Source: Cochliopodium minus
Lineage: Eukaryota; Discosea; Himatismenida; Cochliopodiidae
Direction: 5' to 3'
NCBI GenBank assembly: GCA_024220525.1
Contig: JAMYWO010000115.1
Span: forward strand, 24,099-88,098
Length of the DNA: 64,000 nt
Below, one piece after another: positions 36,604 through 48,227 of the stretch; positions within the stretch are counted from its first letter, which is position 1, and each line of letters opens with the position of its first letter. A program made the position numbers and the translations under genes. Under the pieces are notes generated by a model, which had not been told where the DNA came from, did not search any database, and saw nothing but the letters and a program-made list of their open reading frames with translations.

Positions 36604-39600
36604 TTAATCAGTGTCAAATTTATTTGTATTGAAATAAAGCTTAATAGCGTTCTTCCTAAACATAGTAGCCTCATTATAAGGCAAATGGCTAAGAGAATAC
36701 ATTATCTTTCTAAACAAAGAGTTCCAAAAGCCATCATAAATGGTCTTAAAAGATTTGTTGTACTCCTCGGTATATCTCATAGAAATTTTTTTCAGCATTT
36801 TTTTTTCTAGGACGACGAAAATGGGTATGAGATCGCTTTCCCAGTAAAGAGACTCTGTGATTTGTTTAAGGCGTCTCGTGTAAAAGAGAATGGGATCCAA
36901 AATTCCGTAGATTAGAAATTTGTAGAATGTGTGGTTCGAAGATTTTCCTACTTCCTTTATAAATGAGGTTCCTAACAAAAAAAATTTAATGTTTTTTTTA
37001 ATTAAAAGTTTCTTTTTTTATCATTTAAAACTTAATCTAATTATTTTTCAGTTTAAAATATCAGTTTTTAATTGCCTGATATTTTCAATTTTTTTAAATT
37101 GTAATTTATTTAACAAATTAATATGTAATTTTTTAATTTTTTAAATTATAATATTTTTTTTTTAATATTAGTTTTTAAATTGCAATGTTTTTTTATTTTT
37201 TTAATTTTATTTGTATTTATATTTTACATTAAAATTTTAAATTATAAAATTGTTTTTTATTTATGAAAATATGTCATTACCAACTCTAAAAGAAAAATTC
37301 TCCAATAAACGGCGAAGGTGAGGAGTAGAACGATGACAAACAACATAACACCAATCTCCAAACGCAAAGTTGTTTCGGTACCCCTCTATGAGCTTTTCAA
37401 GATCGGGTTTGAGTTGTTCATTGCATACTTCCTTCAAATTTTCTTTCTCTGTTTTGATGTAACATTGAATTAATTTTGAGACTGCCTCCATTTCCTTTCC
37501 TCCCTAAAAACAACATTATTAATTATTTTTATTTTATTTTATTTTATTTTTTATTTTTTTATTTTTTTATTTTTTATTTTTTATTTTTATTTTATTTTTA
37601 TTTTTTATTCCTTTGTTTTATTTTTTAAATTTTTATTTTTTTTTAATAATATTTTTTAATTTTTATTTTTACCTTTTTGAAGATTTTGTTTTTGATTTTT
37701 TTTGTTGTTTTTTTTGTTTTTTTCTTTCTTACCCAATTCTCGAACTTTATTCCGTCAAACTCTCTTCTTTCCATAGAAAAAAAAATTTCCAAAAATCTAA
37801 GGATAATAAATTAAAATTAAGTAATTTCATTTATCATTTATCATTTTTTTTTTTTTTAATTTGATTAGTTTTATATTTATTTTTTATTTATTCATTTATT
37901 TTTAATTATTTTTATTTTCATTTTTTTTATTTTTATTTTTATTTATTTTTATTTTTTATTTTATTTCTAATTTTTATTTTTATTTATTTTTTTTTACCTC
38001 ATCGATTTTTTGTGAGCAGAGAATTCAGTGTAAAGCAATTTCTGTCTCATGTGTTTCTTTTCTTCCAAGAGAAGGAGAAGCATATGTTTGGCGTGCTTGT
38101 TTATTTTGAAGTCTTCTATACTTTTACTCAACTCCTTGTTTTGCTTGATTTTGTATTTGTTGATAAGTATTTGGAGGTACCTTTAATAATAAAAAATAAA
38201 TTAAAAAATAAAATGAAAAAATAAATATTAAAATTAAAAAATAAAAATAAATTAAAAAATATTAAATAAAATGAAAAATCTTTTAAAGTATTTTCATATA
38301 ATAATCTAGATTAAGAACTTTATAAAAATTTTTTTATTTAAAAAAAAATAATGTTTCACAAAATTAATATTTCAAATAAATATTTAAAAAATATTTAAAT
38401 TGAAAAATAAAAAATATAAACTAAAAAATAATATTTAAAATGAAGAAATATTTTTTACCAGTTAGGTCTTTTTGTTATGATGGAGATGATGGGTTCGATC
38501 ATGTTTGTTTCCACTGCGTCGGTTATTTCAAGAAGATCTTTGTTCATGTTCAAGTTGGAGACAGTAACTCCACTAGGGATTGCTTTTATTAAGAATTAAA
38601 AAATATTATGATAATTAAAAAATTAAAAAATAAAAAATATTACAAAAATAAAAAATAATAATAAAATAATAAAAAAATAATAATAAAAAAAAAATAATAA
38701 AAAATAATAATAAATAATGATAAATAAGTATGAAAACAAAAAAACAAAAACATTTAAATAAAAACAAATTTTAAAGAAAAAAATTTAAATGAAATAAAAA
38801 AATGATAAAAAATAAAAAAGTAAAATACAATGTTAAAAAAAGTAAATATTTATGTAAGAAATTAAATGATAAAAAAAAGAAGTAAAAATAAATAAAAATA
38901 AAAAATTAAATAAAAAATATATAAAAAAATTAAAAAAAATGTATAAAAAAATAATAATTAAAATTAAATAATTCAACCTGTTGTCCCTTCTAATGAATAG
39001 TCAAGCACTTTAGCAAAAGCTTTGGTGTACTTCATGGGAAAGTGGTTATACCACATGTTTTTGTCAATGACGATCCAAGTGAAGCAGTGAGGGTAACTTT
39101 CTTCCGCTGTAATTTTTTTGTCAGACTGCTTGTAAATGAAAATCAATCTTCCTGGAGGTCTAATTAAAAAGTTTTTTTTTTAAAAAAAAATGATAAATTT
39201 TATTTTAATTTTTTGTTTCTTTATTTTTTGTTTCTTTATTTTTATTTATTTCTTTATTTTTATTTATTTTTTTATTTAAATATATTTTTTATTTAAATTT
39301 TATTTTTTAATTTTTTTTATTTTTTATTTAATTTTTTTGTTTTTATTTTATTTTGTTTTATATTTTAAGAAATTTTCACTTTAAGTTATTGAGCAATCTG
39401 CTCTCTGGTCTTTCTGACAATTTGATGTGCTCAATTGGAGTAAAAGTATTCCCCTTTGTATGTTGAACTGAAAAATGGTGATTTTAAATTTTTTTTAATT
39501 AAAGAATCAAAAAAAAAAAAAAAATAAGATTAAAAAACAAAAATTAAGTTTAACATTACGAACAAAAATAAAAATGAATTTTAAAAATGAAAAAATCAAA

Positions 39601-41194
39601 AAAAAAAAATTTTTTAAAAATTTAACAATAAAATAAAAAAAATTAAATTAAATTAACAATAATTAAAAAAGAATTAAAAATGAAAAATAATAAAAAAAAA
39701 AAATTTAAATTAATTTAACAATAAAATAAATATTTAAAATATATTTTAAACAGAATTTTAAAAATTTTTTTTACCAACAATTCTGATGTCCTCTTTCAAA
39801 TCTTCAATGGAATCAATGGAAAGTCTTGGAATGACATCGTTGTTGTAGACGAAAGACAAGAGTTTGTCGTGATATTTGAGTGACAAATTTTCAGAAACGA
39901 TGGCAGGGGGAGCGAAAGCGTATCCTTTGATGTCCACCTCTGGGTGTTTTTCTGTGAAGTACATCAGAAACATGGCTGCTGTTCCAGCTCCTAATGAATG
40001 TCTTTCAGAAAAAAGATAAAAGAAATAATTTAAAAATAATTAAAAAAATAATTAAAAAATAATTAAAAAATTAAAAAAAATGATTAAAAAATTAATTAAA
40101 AATTAAAACAACTAAAATTTAAAAAACTTCAAAAACTTTTTAATTGCAAAAAATATTAACAACAAAAAAACACATAAAAAAAAAAGTTAATAATTAAATT
40201 TTATTGATAAATAAATCTTGAAACAAAATAAATAAAACTAAAAACTTGTCAACAAAAATTGAACATTTTCTTTATTTACCCGGTAACTACAAAGTTGTAT
40301 CCTTCGTGTTTCTTGAGAAGTTCAAAGATGATTTTGGAAACAGAGTCGTACAAGTTATGGACGGCAGTGATCATTCCCTTGTGGGCTTCTCCTGACAAAA
40401 ATTTTGCTCTTTCAGCAGCAAAATCAGTTGCAACATCCTAACAATAAATTGAATTAATTTTTGATTAGATTTGTTTATTTTTAGTTTTAATTAGAATTTA
40501 AATTTTAGTTTTATTTTTTTATTTTTTTATTTTTTAAATATTTTAGTTTAAATTTTACTTTTAGAGACATTGTTCCTCTAATGGCCAAGACGATACACTT
40601 TTTTTCTCTGTTGACGCACAAGAAGTGTGCAGGCACATGGAATTTTGCTTTGAAAGAATAATGAATGATGTCTTCTCTTGCAACTCCAGTTCTCTTTGTC
40701 ACCAAATTCAAGCTAAAAAAGTTTTAATATTAAAAATAAATAATCAAACAAATTAAAAGATAAATTACCTTTGACTTTCCCCAGGAAAAGGAGAAAGTAA
40801 TAATCCTATAAATTTAAATAAATTAAAATTTTTAAAAATGAATAAAATTTCCGATAAAATTTCCTCTAACATAAAAATTATCTTGGGCAAAGATACCTTT
40901 TATCAGTATTCCCAACTCTTCAAACCTACTTTCCCCTTCGTGGTGAAGACTACCCAACATCCAGCCATATGCAGCAGAAGCGAATCTCATCCAATACCTC
41001 CCAAGTTCAAGATCATCCCTTGATTTTAGTTCTTTGCCTGTTCTCGTCTGTTTGTATTTTTCCTTTTCTTTTTTTTTTAAATTATTTTTTTTTTTAGCCG
41101 AAAAACTTTTTTTTTTACTTTTTAGATGAGAAAGTGTCCCTATTATTGTTGGCAATCTTACTTTTTCTAATCCTTTGTTTGCATCTCTCAACAT
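36604..41194 (-). CDS. Class 3 lipase, diacylglycerol-lipase-like, with long C-terminal helical extension
   Basis: This is an alpha/beta-hydrolase of the sn1-DAG-lipase type, probably cleaving diacylglycerol or related lipids. From the 5' side: MLRDANKGLEKVRLPTIIGT; YWMRFASAAYGWML; a strand with CIVLAIRGTMS; the nucleophile elbow GHSLGAGTAAMF, formed across an intron (GG|A); YAFAPPAIVSENL; YNNDVIPRLS with the catalytic Asp; PPGRLIFIYKQ; and NMWYNHFPMKYTKAF with the expected final His. All splice phases chain onward without a stop into five more exons (about 38580 down to 36604) giving roughly 300 extra residues. These include FAFGDWCYVVCHRSTPHLRR, and all are helical with no family I know. 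Introns are long and T- or A-rich. No transmembrane segments are visible, unlike animal DAGLs. The true N-terminus may lie in an upstream exon. Confidence 0.78.
38600..38976 (-). repeat. Low-complexity A/T-rich intron of the lipase gene
   Basis: The plus strand here is nearly pure A with T interspersed (AAAAATAATAA-type) over about 370 bp. It is an intron between codons for GTT and AIPSG, phase 1 on both sides. Confidence 0.6.
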
Positions 41195-41537
41195 GTTTGC
41201 TATTTGGGTCCATGCTCTATTTTTTGGGAAGAATGAAAATTATTGTTCGTAAATGTCTTTTATCTTTTTTATACTTTAGTTTTGTTATTAAATTCGGATC
41301 CAAATTTAATTTATATTCATTTGATAATTTTTTTTGTTAGGTGAATCAAGTTTCTTTAAAAGCAATATTATATTTTTTTTTAGGTTTATTTTTTTGCTTC
41401 TTTAAACTTTTAAAAACTAATATTCATTATCAGAACGATCATTTATAGATTATTGGAACTCTCTATAACAATGTTAATGATCAAAAAGAGTATCTTTTTT
41501 GAAATAAAATCTCATCTTTTGTAATTTTCATTTAAAA

Positions 41538-41876
41538 CTAAAATATAAAGGTGAATCGGAAGTTTTTATGAAAAATTCCATACCCTACAGTCACGCTAAT
41601 TTTTTGATCAACATCCTTATTCTTATCTTCCTCTTCTTCTACATTCAATATATTTGTCTCCACCTCAAATACTTTTTCCTTATCAATTACTACCTTTTCC
41701 TTCTCATCATTTTGTTCATCCTTTTCACTAATGACAATCTCTTCTTCAGTATTATCTTGTATATCAAACGTTATTTCTTTTTCTATTCTATCCTCTTTAT
41801 TATTAATATTATTCTCACTTGATTTCTCTTGTATATCTAATGTTATTTTATCCATTATTTCGATTTCTTCTTTCAT
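41538..41876 (-). CDS. Small acidic open frame, possibly first exon of the lipase gene
   Basis: This encodes about 110 residues rich in E, D, K and I (MKEEIEIMDKITLDIQEKSS, later ILNVEEEEDKNKDVDQK). It includes a loose internal repeat: ITLDIQEKSSE and ITFDIQDNTEE. A splice donor GTAGGG after ...ISVT could instead link it over about 300 bp to the lipase exon, which has no convincing upstream start of its own. No domain is recognised. Without transcripts I cannot decide between a separate small gene and a 5' exon. Confidence 0.4.
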   Translation of the reverse strand: MKEEIEIMDKITLDIQEKSSENNINNKEDRIEKEITFDIQDNTEEEIVISEKDEQNDEKEKVVIDKEKVFEVETNILNVEEEEDKNKDVDQKISVTVGYGIFHKNFRFTFIF

Positions 41877-42270
41877 TTTTGTTGTAATAAAAAATAATCA
41901 AATTTTTTTTAATTTTTTTAAAAATCATAAAACACAAAATTTCATGAATACTCTCAATTCAATTAACCATTCATAAAACTTTCCTTGCTTCCCATTCCTT
42001 TAAAATGAAATGTTAAAAAATTTAAAATTCACTTTTCAAATTTTTCAGAAAAAAATAAAAAATAAAAAATATTCTCAAGTTAAAATTTTCGTTTTACTCT
42101 TTAATTTTAAAATAGAAAATGTCATCTTATATTGTTAAATGAGTTAATCATGTGAGAAATATGGTAGAAAAATTGAAATTAAGTGAAAAATATTTAAATA
42201 ATATAAAAAAATAAAAAAAAATTGAGAAAAAGATCCAATAAAAACAACCAAATATCTCATTTAAAAGAAA
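41877..42270. other. Intergenic region upstream of SBDS
   Basis: About 390 bp of AT-rich sequence lies between divergently oriented coding regions. No open frame or recognisable element is seen. Confidence 0.45.
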
Positions 42271-44414
42271 ATGTAATCCAAAATCAAATATCTAATTTGC
42301 AAGTTTATATTATTTTTTTAGGTCTATTTTTACACCAGTAAATCAAATTAGATTAACAAATGTTGCTCTTGTAAGACTCAAAAGAGGAGGAAAAAGATTT
42401 GAGTTAGCATGTTATCCAAACACAGTGTTAACTTACAGAGAAAAAATGTAAATTAAAAGATAACCATCAAAATATTTAAAATATTTTGTTGTACCATAAT
42501 AATATCAAATCAATTTTTTAAAAAGTGAAAAGAATTTGGATGAAGTTCTTCAATCCAAAACTATATTTATGAATGTATCCAAGGGAGAAGTAGCAAAGAA
42601 AGATCTCATCAAGAAATGTTTTGGAGAGATGACAGATGAAGAGGTGATAAAGATGATTCTAGAGAAGGGAGATTTGCAAGAAGGAGGAAAGGAAAGAGAT
42701 TCAAAGATTGAGAATAGAATGAAGGATATTGCAACATTCGTGGCCAAAAAGACAGTGAATCCAAAAACTAATCTTCCATATACCATCAAGATGATAGAGA
42801 AAGCTATGAAAGAGATTCATTACTCTTGTAATGTCAAAAAAACAACCAAAAAAGAAGCACTTGATGTTATAAAGCTTTTGGAGGACCATATTCCCATCCA
42901 AAGGGCTAAGATGAGAATAAAAATCATCAGCGAACACAAAGATGGTTTGGCCATCATGAATAATATCAGAACTTTGTTATCCATTGAGAAAGAAACTTGG
43001 GAAGATGATGTTTTTGATTGTGTAAAAAAAAATATATATTTCGACTTTATAAATAGTCTTTATAATGCTATATAACTTTATAATAAATTTTATATGATGA
43101 TTAACAAGATCTTAAGTCATTTAACGATATTTTTCACAATTTTTCTCCTTATTAAATTATTTTTTGGATATCTTTTCACAATATAGTTAATTATCGATAA
43201 TTTTAACCAAACAATTATTATAATAGATTTGCTTGATTGAACCAGGTGATTATAGAAAAATTGATGAAGATGTCAAAAAAATCTCAAAGGGAAAGGGTAC
43301 TCTCGAAATCATTAACTTAAGTGCAACTGAAGAAGGAAAAACTGAGGGAAGCAAAAAAGATAATGAAGAAAATATAAATGAAGATGAAGAAAAACAAACC
43401 GAAGGTGGAGATGAAGAGGGAGAAGACAACGAAGATCAAGAAGAAAAGCCACAAAAGGGAAAGAAAACTGCCACAAAAAAGAAAACAACGAAAAAGAATC
43501 AAACCAACAATGAAGATAGAAATCTTGCTTACAAATCAAAGAGAAAACAAAAACAAGGAGATGATCTTTCTGATCTTATGGGGAATGTTGAAGAAGAAGA
43601 AGAACCTCAAGTACAATCTCAACCTCAAAAGGGGAGAAAGGGAAGAAGAGGTGGAAATAAGAAGAAAGCTCAAGTTGGGGAGAATGAAGAAGAAGAACCT
43701 GAAGAAGAGGAAGAGGAGAAGCCACAAACTAAGGGAAAGAAGCCTACAAGAGGCGGAAATAAGAAACAACAAGCAGTAGAATCTGATGAGGAACCTGAAG
43801 AGGAAGAAGAACAACCTCAAAAAGGTAAGAAAGGAAAGAGACCTGCCAAGGGAAAGAAAGTTCAAGTTATTGAAGAAGAAGAAGAACAATCAGAAGAGGA
43901 AGAAGAACAACCTCAAAAAGGAAGAAAGGGAAAAAGAGCAGGTATCAAGGGAAAGAAAGTACAAAATGAAGAAGAAGCTGAAGAAGATGAAGAGGAGAAA
44001 CCTCAAACTAAGGGAAAGAAGCCTACAAGAGGTGCAAATAAGAAACAACAAACAGTAGAATCTGAAGAAGAGCCTGAAGAAAAAACTCAACCTAAAGGAA
44101 AGAGACCTGCCAAGGGAAAGAAAGTTCAAGTTGTTGAAGAAGAAGTAGAACCAGAAGAGGAAGAAGAACAACCTCAAAAAGGAAGAAAGGGAAAAAGAGC
44201 AGGTATCAAGGGAAAGAAAGTACAAGAAGAAGCTGAAGAAGAGGAAGAGGAGAAACCTCAAACTAAGGGAAAGAAGCCTACAAGAGGCGGAAATAAGAAA
44301 CAACAAGCAATAGAATCAGATGAGGAACCTGAAGAAGATGAAAAGCCTAAGAGACCTGTCAAGGAGAACAAACCTCAACCTAAGCCAAAATCCAAGCAAA
44401 ACAAAAAGAATTGA
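42271..44414 (+). CDS. SBDS: SBDS ribosome maturation factor with long charged repeat tail
   Basis: SBDS acts with the EFL1 GTPase to evict eIF6 from nascent 60S subunits in the cytoplasm. The initiator codon appears split by an intron: AT at 42271-42272, intron 42273-42321, then G-TCT-ATT giving [20 protein letters not shown], identical in register to animal and yeast SBDS. Later exons give [60 protein letters not shown] and, after an intron (about 43021-43205), [14 protein letters not shown] and [11 protein letters not shown]. The normal protein would end there. Here about 360 more residues follow, alternating acidic (EEEEEQ) and basic ([30 protein letters not shown]) blocks to TGA 44412. 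The tail is in the same open frame as the core. Confidence 0.92.
43690..44345 (+). repeat. Tandem repeats in the SBDS C-terminal tail
   Basis: The coding repeat has a long period of about 270 bp. Each unit encodes [17 protein letters not shown], an acidic stretch, [13 protein letters not shown], another acidic stretch and [16 protein letters not shown]. Two full units and a partial third are present, with only a few substitutions, which suggests recent expansion. Confidence 0.75.
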
Positions 44415-44711
44415 TCAAATTCTTTTCAATTTGAGTTTTTTTGTTTATCTTTTTCATTCATTTTATTTTTTGTTTAATTAAATTTATTATCCTTCTATTT
44501 TGATTTTCTTTTTTTTTCACCTTTAAATTGATCACTTGTCATTAAGTCCTTATTTGTTAAGAGGTCTTCAAACTCCTTTTTTTTTATCACCAACATTTTT
44601 TTTTTAAGTGAAATTTTTTTTTTTATTTCAATTTAAAAAAAATTATAAAAAAAAAAAAAAAAAGAAAAAAAAATTTGTTATTAATTTATAAACTCAAAAT
44701 ATTAATTTAGA

Positions 44712-47700
44712 ATGAGTGGGGATGATGAGGATATCGATCAATTATGGAAGAGAGAATTCGAAAAAATGAAAAGTTCAAGCCAACAAACCAACAATAACAA
44801 TAATATCAACAATAATAACAATTTTGTCAATAATTTAAACAATATGTCGATAGATAATAATTCAAATGACAATAATAAAGAAGATAAGGAAGAGGATTTC
44901 AAATTACCTGATAATTTGACAATAGGAGGATTGAATTTGAACGATCCCAAAATCCCTCCTTTCATCAAGAAATATCTCTTGGAACAATTGAAATCAAAAA
45001 TGAAAAAATCGAATGGAAATGGAGATCAAGAGGAAATCGAAGATAGAAGAGATGGAGCACATTCAAAAACTAAAGGTTTTAAAAAATATTCAAAAGTATA
45101 CGTCATATAATTTATCACCAAAAAAAAATATTGAATCGATACAAATGAAACATCATTATTATGATCATATCACTATTATACTGACAAAAAATTTTTCAAT
45201 TTTATACAGGAGCAGCTCCATGTGGAAAGAAACATTGGTTCAAAGGAAGAGAAGTGGATTTTGTTGCAAATATAAGAGGACATTTCATAGGGTGGGATAA
45301 AGAAGGTATAAATCACATAAATAGAAAATAAAAATTTTCACCGAAATTTTTTTAAATAATTTTTTTTTATTATTTTCATCCCTCACAATAGAGAATACCA
45401 TCACAGTTGCAGAGAAATTCATAGATGATAACAAATTGAATGAGGGATTGATTGATGATACCCCTTTGGTTAATCAGATATCGGAGGCATTGTTGAAGAC
45501 TATCAATCATGATGATGGGTTGAATAAGAAAAAGAAAGAGCCAGAATCTACTTTCGATCCTTATAAAACTATGATCCATGGACCAAAGGGAGGAATAGTG
45601 AAACAAAAGGGTAATAATAATAAATTTTGAATTTATTTATCATCAATGAAGAAAAGGATGAATTCTTGATCTATTCATTCAATTTCTTTTCTTTATAATT
45701 TTTTCAATTCAAAAGATTTCTTTATAAAGTTTTTTTTTCAAAGTATAATGTTAAAATTTAATATGATGAAATTGATGATATGCAGAGAGAGATCATTCTC
45801 CTCCATTCTGTTCAATAAATTTGAGAATAAATCAACATTACTTTTTAATATAAAATTTTTATAACTTATTTGAAAATTAATTCAATAAAAACATGAACTC
45901 AAAAGAATAAAAAAATTGGATTTACTTTTAATCCATTAATTATTTATTCACAAAAAAAAAATTTTGTTCAAACAAAAATATTTTAAATTAAACTAACTTT
46001 TAATATAAATTTAACAACTTTTAAATTACCTTTTATAGATCCTAAAACAGGTGAAATGAAATTTGTATCAGTTGTTACTCCTGAATCGTTTGGGACTGAT
46101 TACAAGGGCTTCGATGAAAAGTTTCTTCAACAAGTCGAGCAAAAGAAGAAAAGAGTTGAAGAGGAGAACGAGAGGAAGTACAAAGAGTTTAGGAGGCTTC
46201 AAGAAGGAGAATACACGAAGAAAAAGGAGATAGAAGAGAGAATCAAAATGAATCAGTTAGAAAGGAACCAAGATGATGAAATTTATGTAAAAATATTTTA
46301 AATTATATAAAATTTTATATAAAAAACTATTTAACTGAAACCAAAATTTAGTTTTTTTGTTTTATATTTATTTTTTTTAAAGTTATTCTGAAACAAAATA
46401 AAATTAATTGTAATTTTTTATTATGAAAATTTTCAAATTATTTTAAATTCTTTTTTTTTCATTTAAAAATTCTTTTACAAATTGTTTATTTTATTTTGTA
46501 TCATTTTAAAAATTAACTTTTTTTATATCATTTAGAGCCAAGTTTACGAGAAAAAACCAAGCAACACCAAGAAAATAATCAAGGACGGAAATGTGGAGTA
46601 TGTAGAAGACGATGGCTCTTCATCTCACCAACTGCAGGACAGCCCCAAAAAAACCAAGTTTGCCAACTTATCGGACCTCTCCGAGATGGAAGAAGAAAGT
46701 AAGCCTTTACAACAAACTGATCCTTTCAAAAAAGACAGGAAAGAATGGCAAATGAGTAACTTTGTTTTTTTTTGATATTTTTTTTTTTTTTTTTTTGATA
46801 TTTTTATTTTATTTTATTACTTATTTTATAATTTTATTTTTTATTTTTTAGTTTTTTATTCATTTTTTTCATTTTTATTTTTTTTATTACTTTATTTTAT
46901 AATTTTTATTTTTTATTTTTTTTAATATTTTAACAATTTTATTTCTTTATTTCATAATTTCATTTTTATTTTTCATTCATTATTCTTTATTTTAACAATT
47001 TTTTTTTTTAAAAGTTGATGTATTTTACGTGATTGAAAAGTACGGAGCATCTGATGCAAGGGACATGATGTTCGAGTACGGTTTTTCAGAAGAAGAAGTT
47101 TTGAAGGGTCTTTATTTCTATGTGATGTCCAGGCAGAAGCCAATAAACTTGGGAATTGATGATAGTGATGATGATGATGATGAAGAACAGAAAGAAAAGG
47201 AAAAAAAATCTTCTTTTTCTGGTTCTGGGTTTAGTTTGTAAATATTAAATATTTTTACTTTTTTTTAAATCAATTATAATTTCTTATTATTATTTTTATT
47301 TTTTAATTAATTTTCTTTTTCTTTTCATTTCTTTAATTTCTTTTATTTACTCTTTTTAATTTAATTTTTATTTGATTTTCTTTTTAATCATCTTTGGAGA
47401 AAAAATCTGCTTTTTTTTTTTTTATTTATTTTTCAAAAAACATTATTTTCGAATAATGAACTTAATTTTCATCATTTTTGTTTTAACATAGGAAATCAAC
47501 TTCTGTTGACAATGAAGATGAAAATGAAGAAATAATTTTGGAGAATATTAACTTTGATGAAATACCCGAATTAGTAGTTGATCAAAACAGTCCAACCACC
47601 AAACTTCGCATAAGATATTCTACTGGTTCTACTGAAACAGTAACTTTCAATTTAAAGCATACTGTGGGAGAGATTAGAAGCTTTGTCGTTAAGAAATCAA

Positions 47701-47822
47701 GCACGGATCCGAATAAGTTCAATCTTATGGTAAACAACCAGGTTTTGGGGTTTGAAAAGGATTCTAGGACTTTGGAGGAAGAAAAATTAAAGAGTTGTGT
47801 TATCGTTCAGATCAATAAATAA
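44712..47822 (+). CDS. UBX-domain protein, p47/Shp1-like C-terminus
   Basis: This is a putative cofactor of the AAA ATPase p97/Cdc48. Exons chain in phase from ATG 44712 (MSGDDEDIDQLWKREFEKMK) through an N-rich segment and an unrecognised block (CGKKHWFKGREVDFVANI, RGHFIGWDKE). A 428-bp intron (45611-46038) follows, then FGTDYKGFDEKFLQQVE, a coiled coil, and VIEKYGASDARDMMFEYGFS. The last exon (from about 47491) is a UBX fold: TKLRIRYSTGSTETVTFNLK, TVGEIRSFV, KFNLMVNNQ and RTLEEEKLKSCVIVQINK. It aligns best with p47-type UBX domains, where LKEANLLNAVIVQ is the end. The usual FPR/FPN p97-contact loop is replaced by NNQVLGFEK, and no SEP or UBA domain is evident. About 560 residues. p97 binding is therefore uncertain. 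Confidence 0.68.
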
Positions 47823-48227
47823 AAATAATTTTTTTTCTCAAATTTATTAATTTCGTTGATTTATGAATTCTTATGATTGGATTATTAAATGTATAGATCC
47901 AGTTGGGGATTCCCTCTTCCTCCACCAATGAAATATCTTCTCAATATTCTATCTATATTTAAAAGAAATACTTTAATCAGCTTAATTAGATTTACATTGA
48001 AAGGTGAATATTATTAAAAGGTAAATGAGAATAATCTTGGAAGGTTTGCACATTTGTTTCCATATTAATTTTTTATTTAATTAATTTCAAAAATAAGATT
48101 TTTTTAACTATCTCTTTTCCAATTGTAGAGATGTAATGTATTGTTTTTAGATTATGTTTCAATTATTTTATATTTTAAAACGAGAAAAATAATNAAAAAA
48201 ATTTATTCAAAAAAAAAAAAAAAAAGA
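47823..48227. other. Intergenic/unresolved region with ambiguous base at 48194
   Basis: AT-rich sequence between the UBX gene and the first readable exon of the E2 gene. An N at 48194 followed by a 17-A run suggests the 5' end of the E2 gene may be incompletely assembled. No open frame of note is seen. Confidence 0.45.

Noticed and set aside
43536-44306. Phe/Leu-rich minus-strand frames and basic plus-strand frames over the SBDS tail
   Set aside because: They are frame shadows of the GAA/AAG-rich repeat coding for the SBDS extension.
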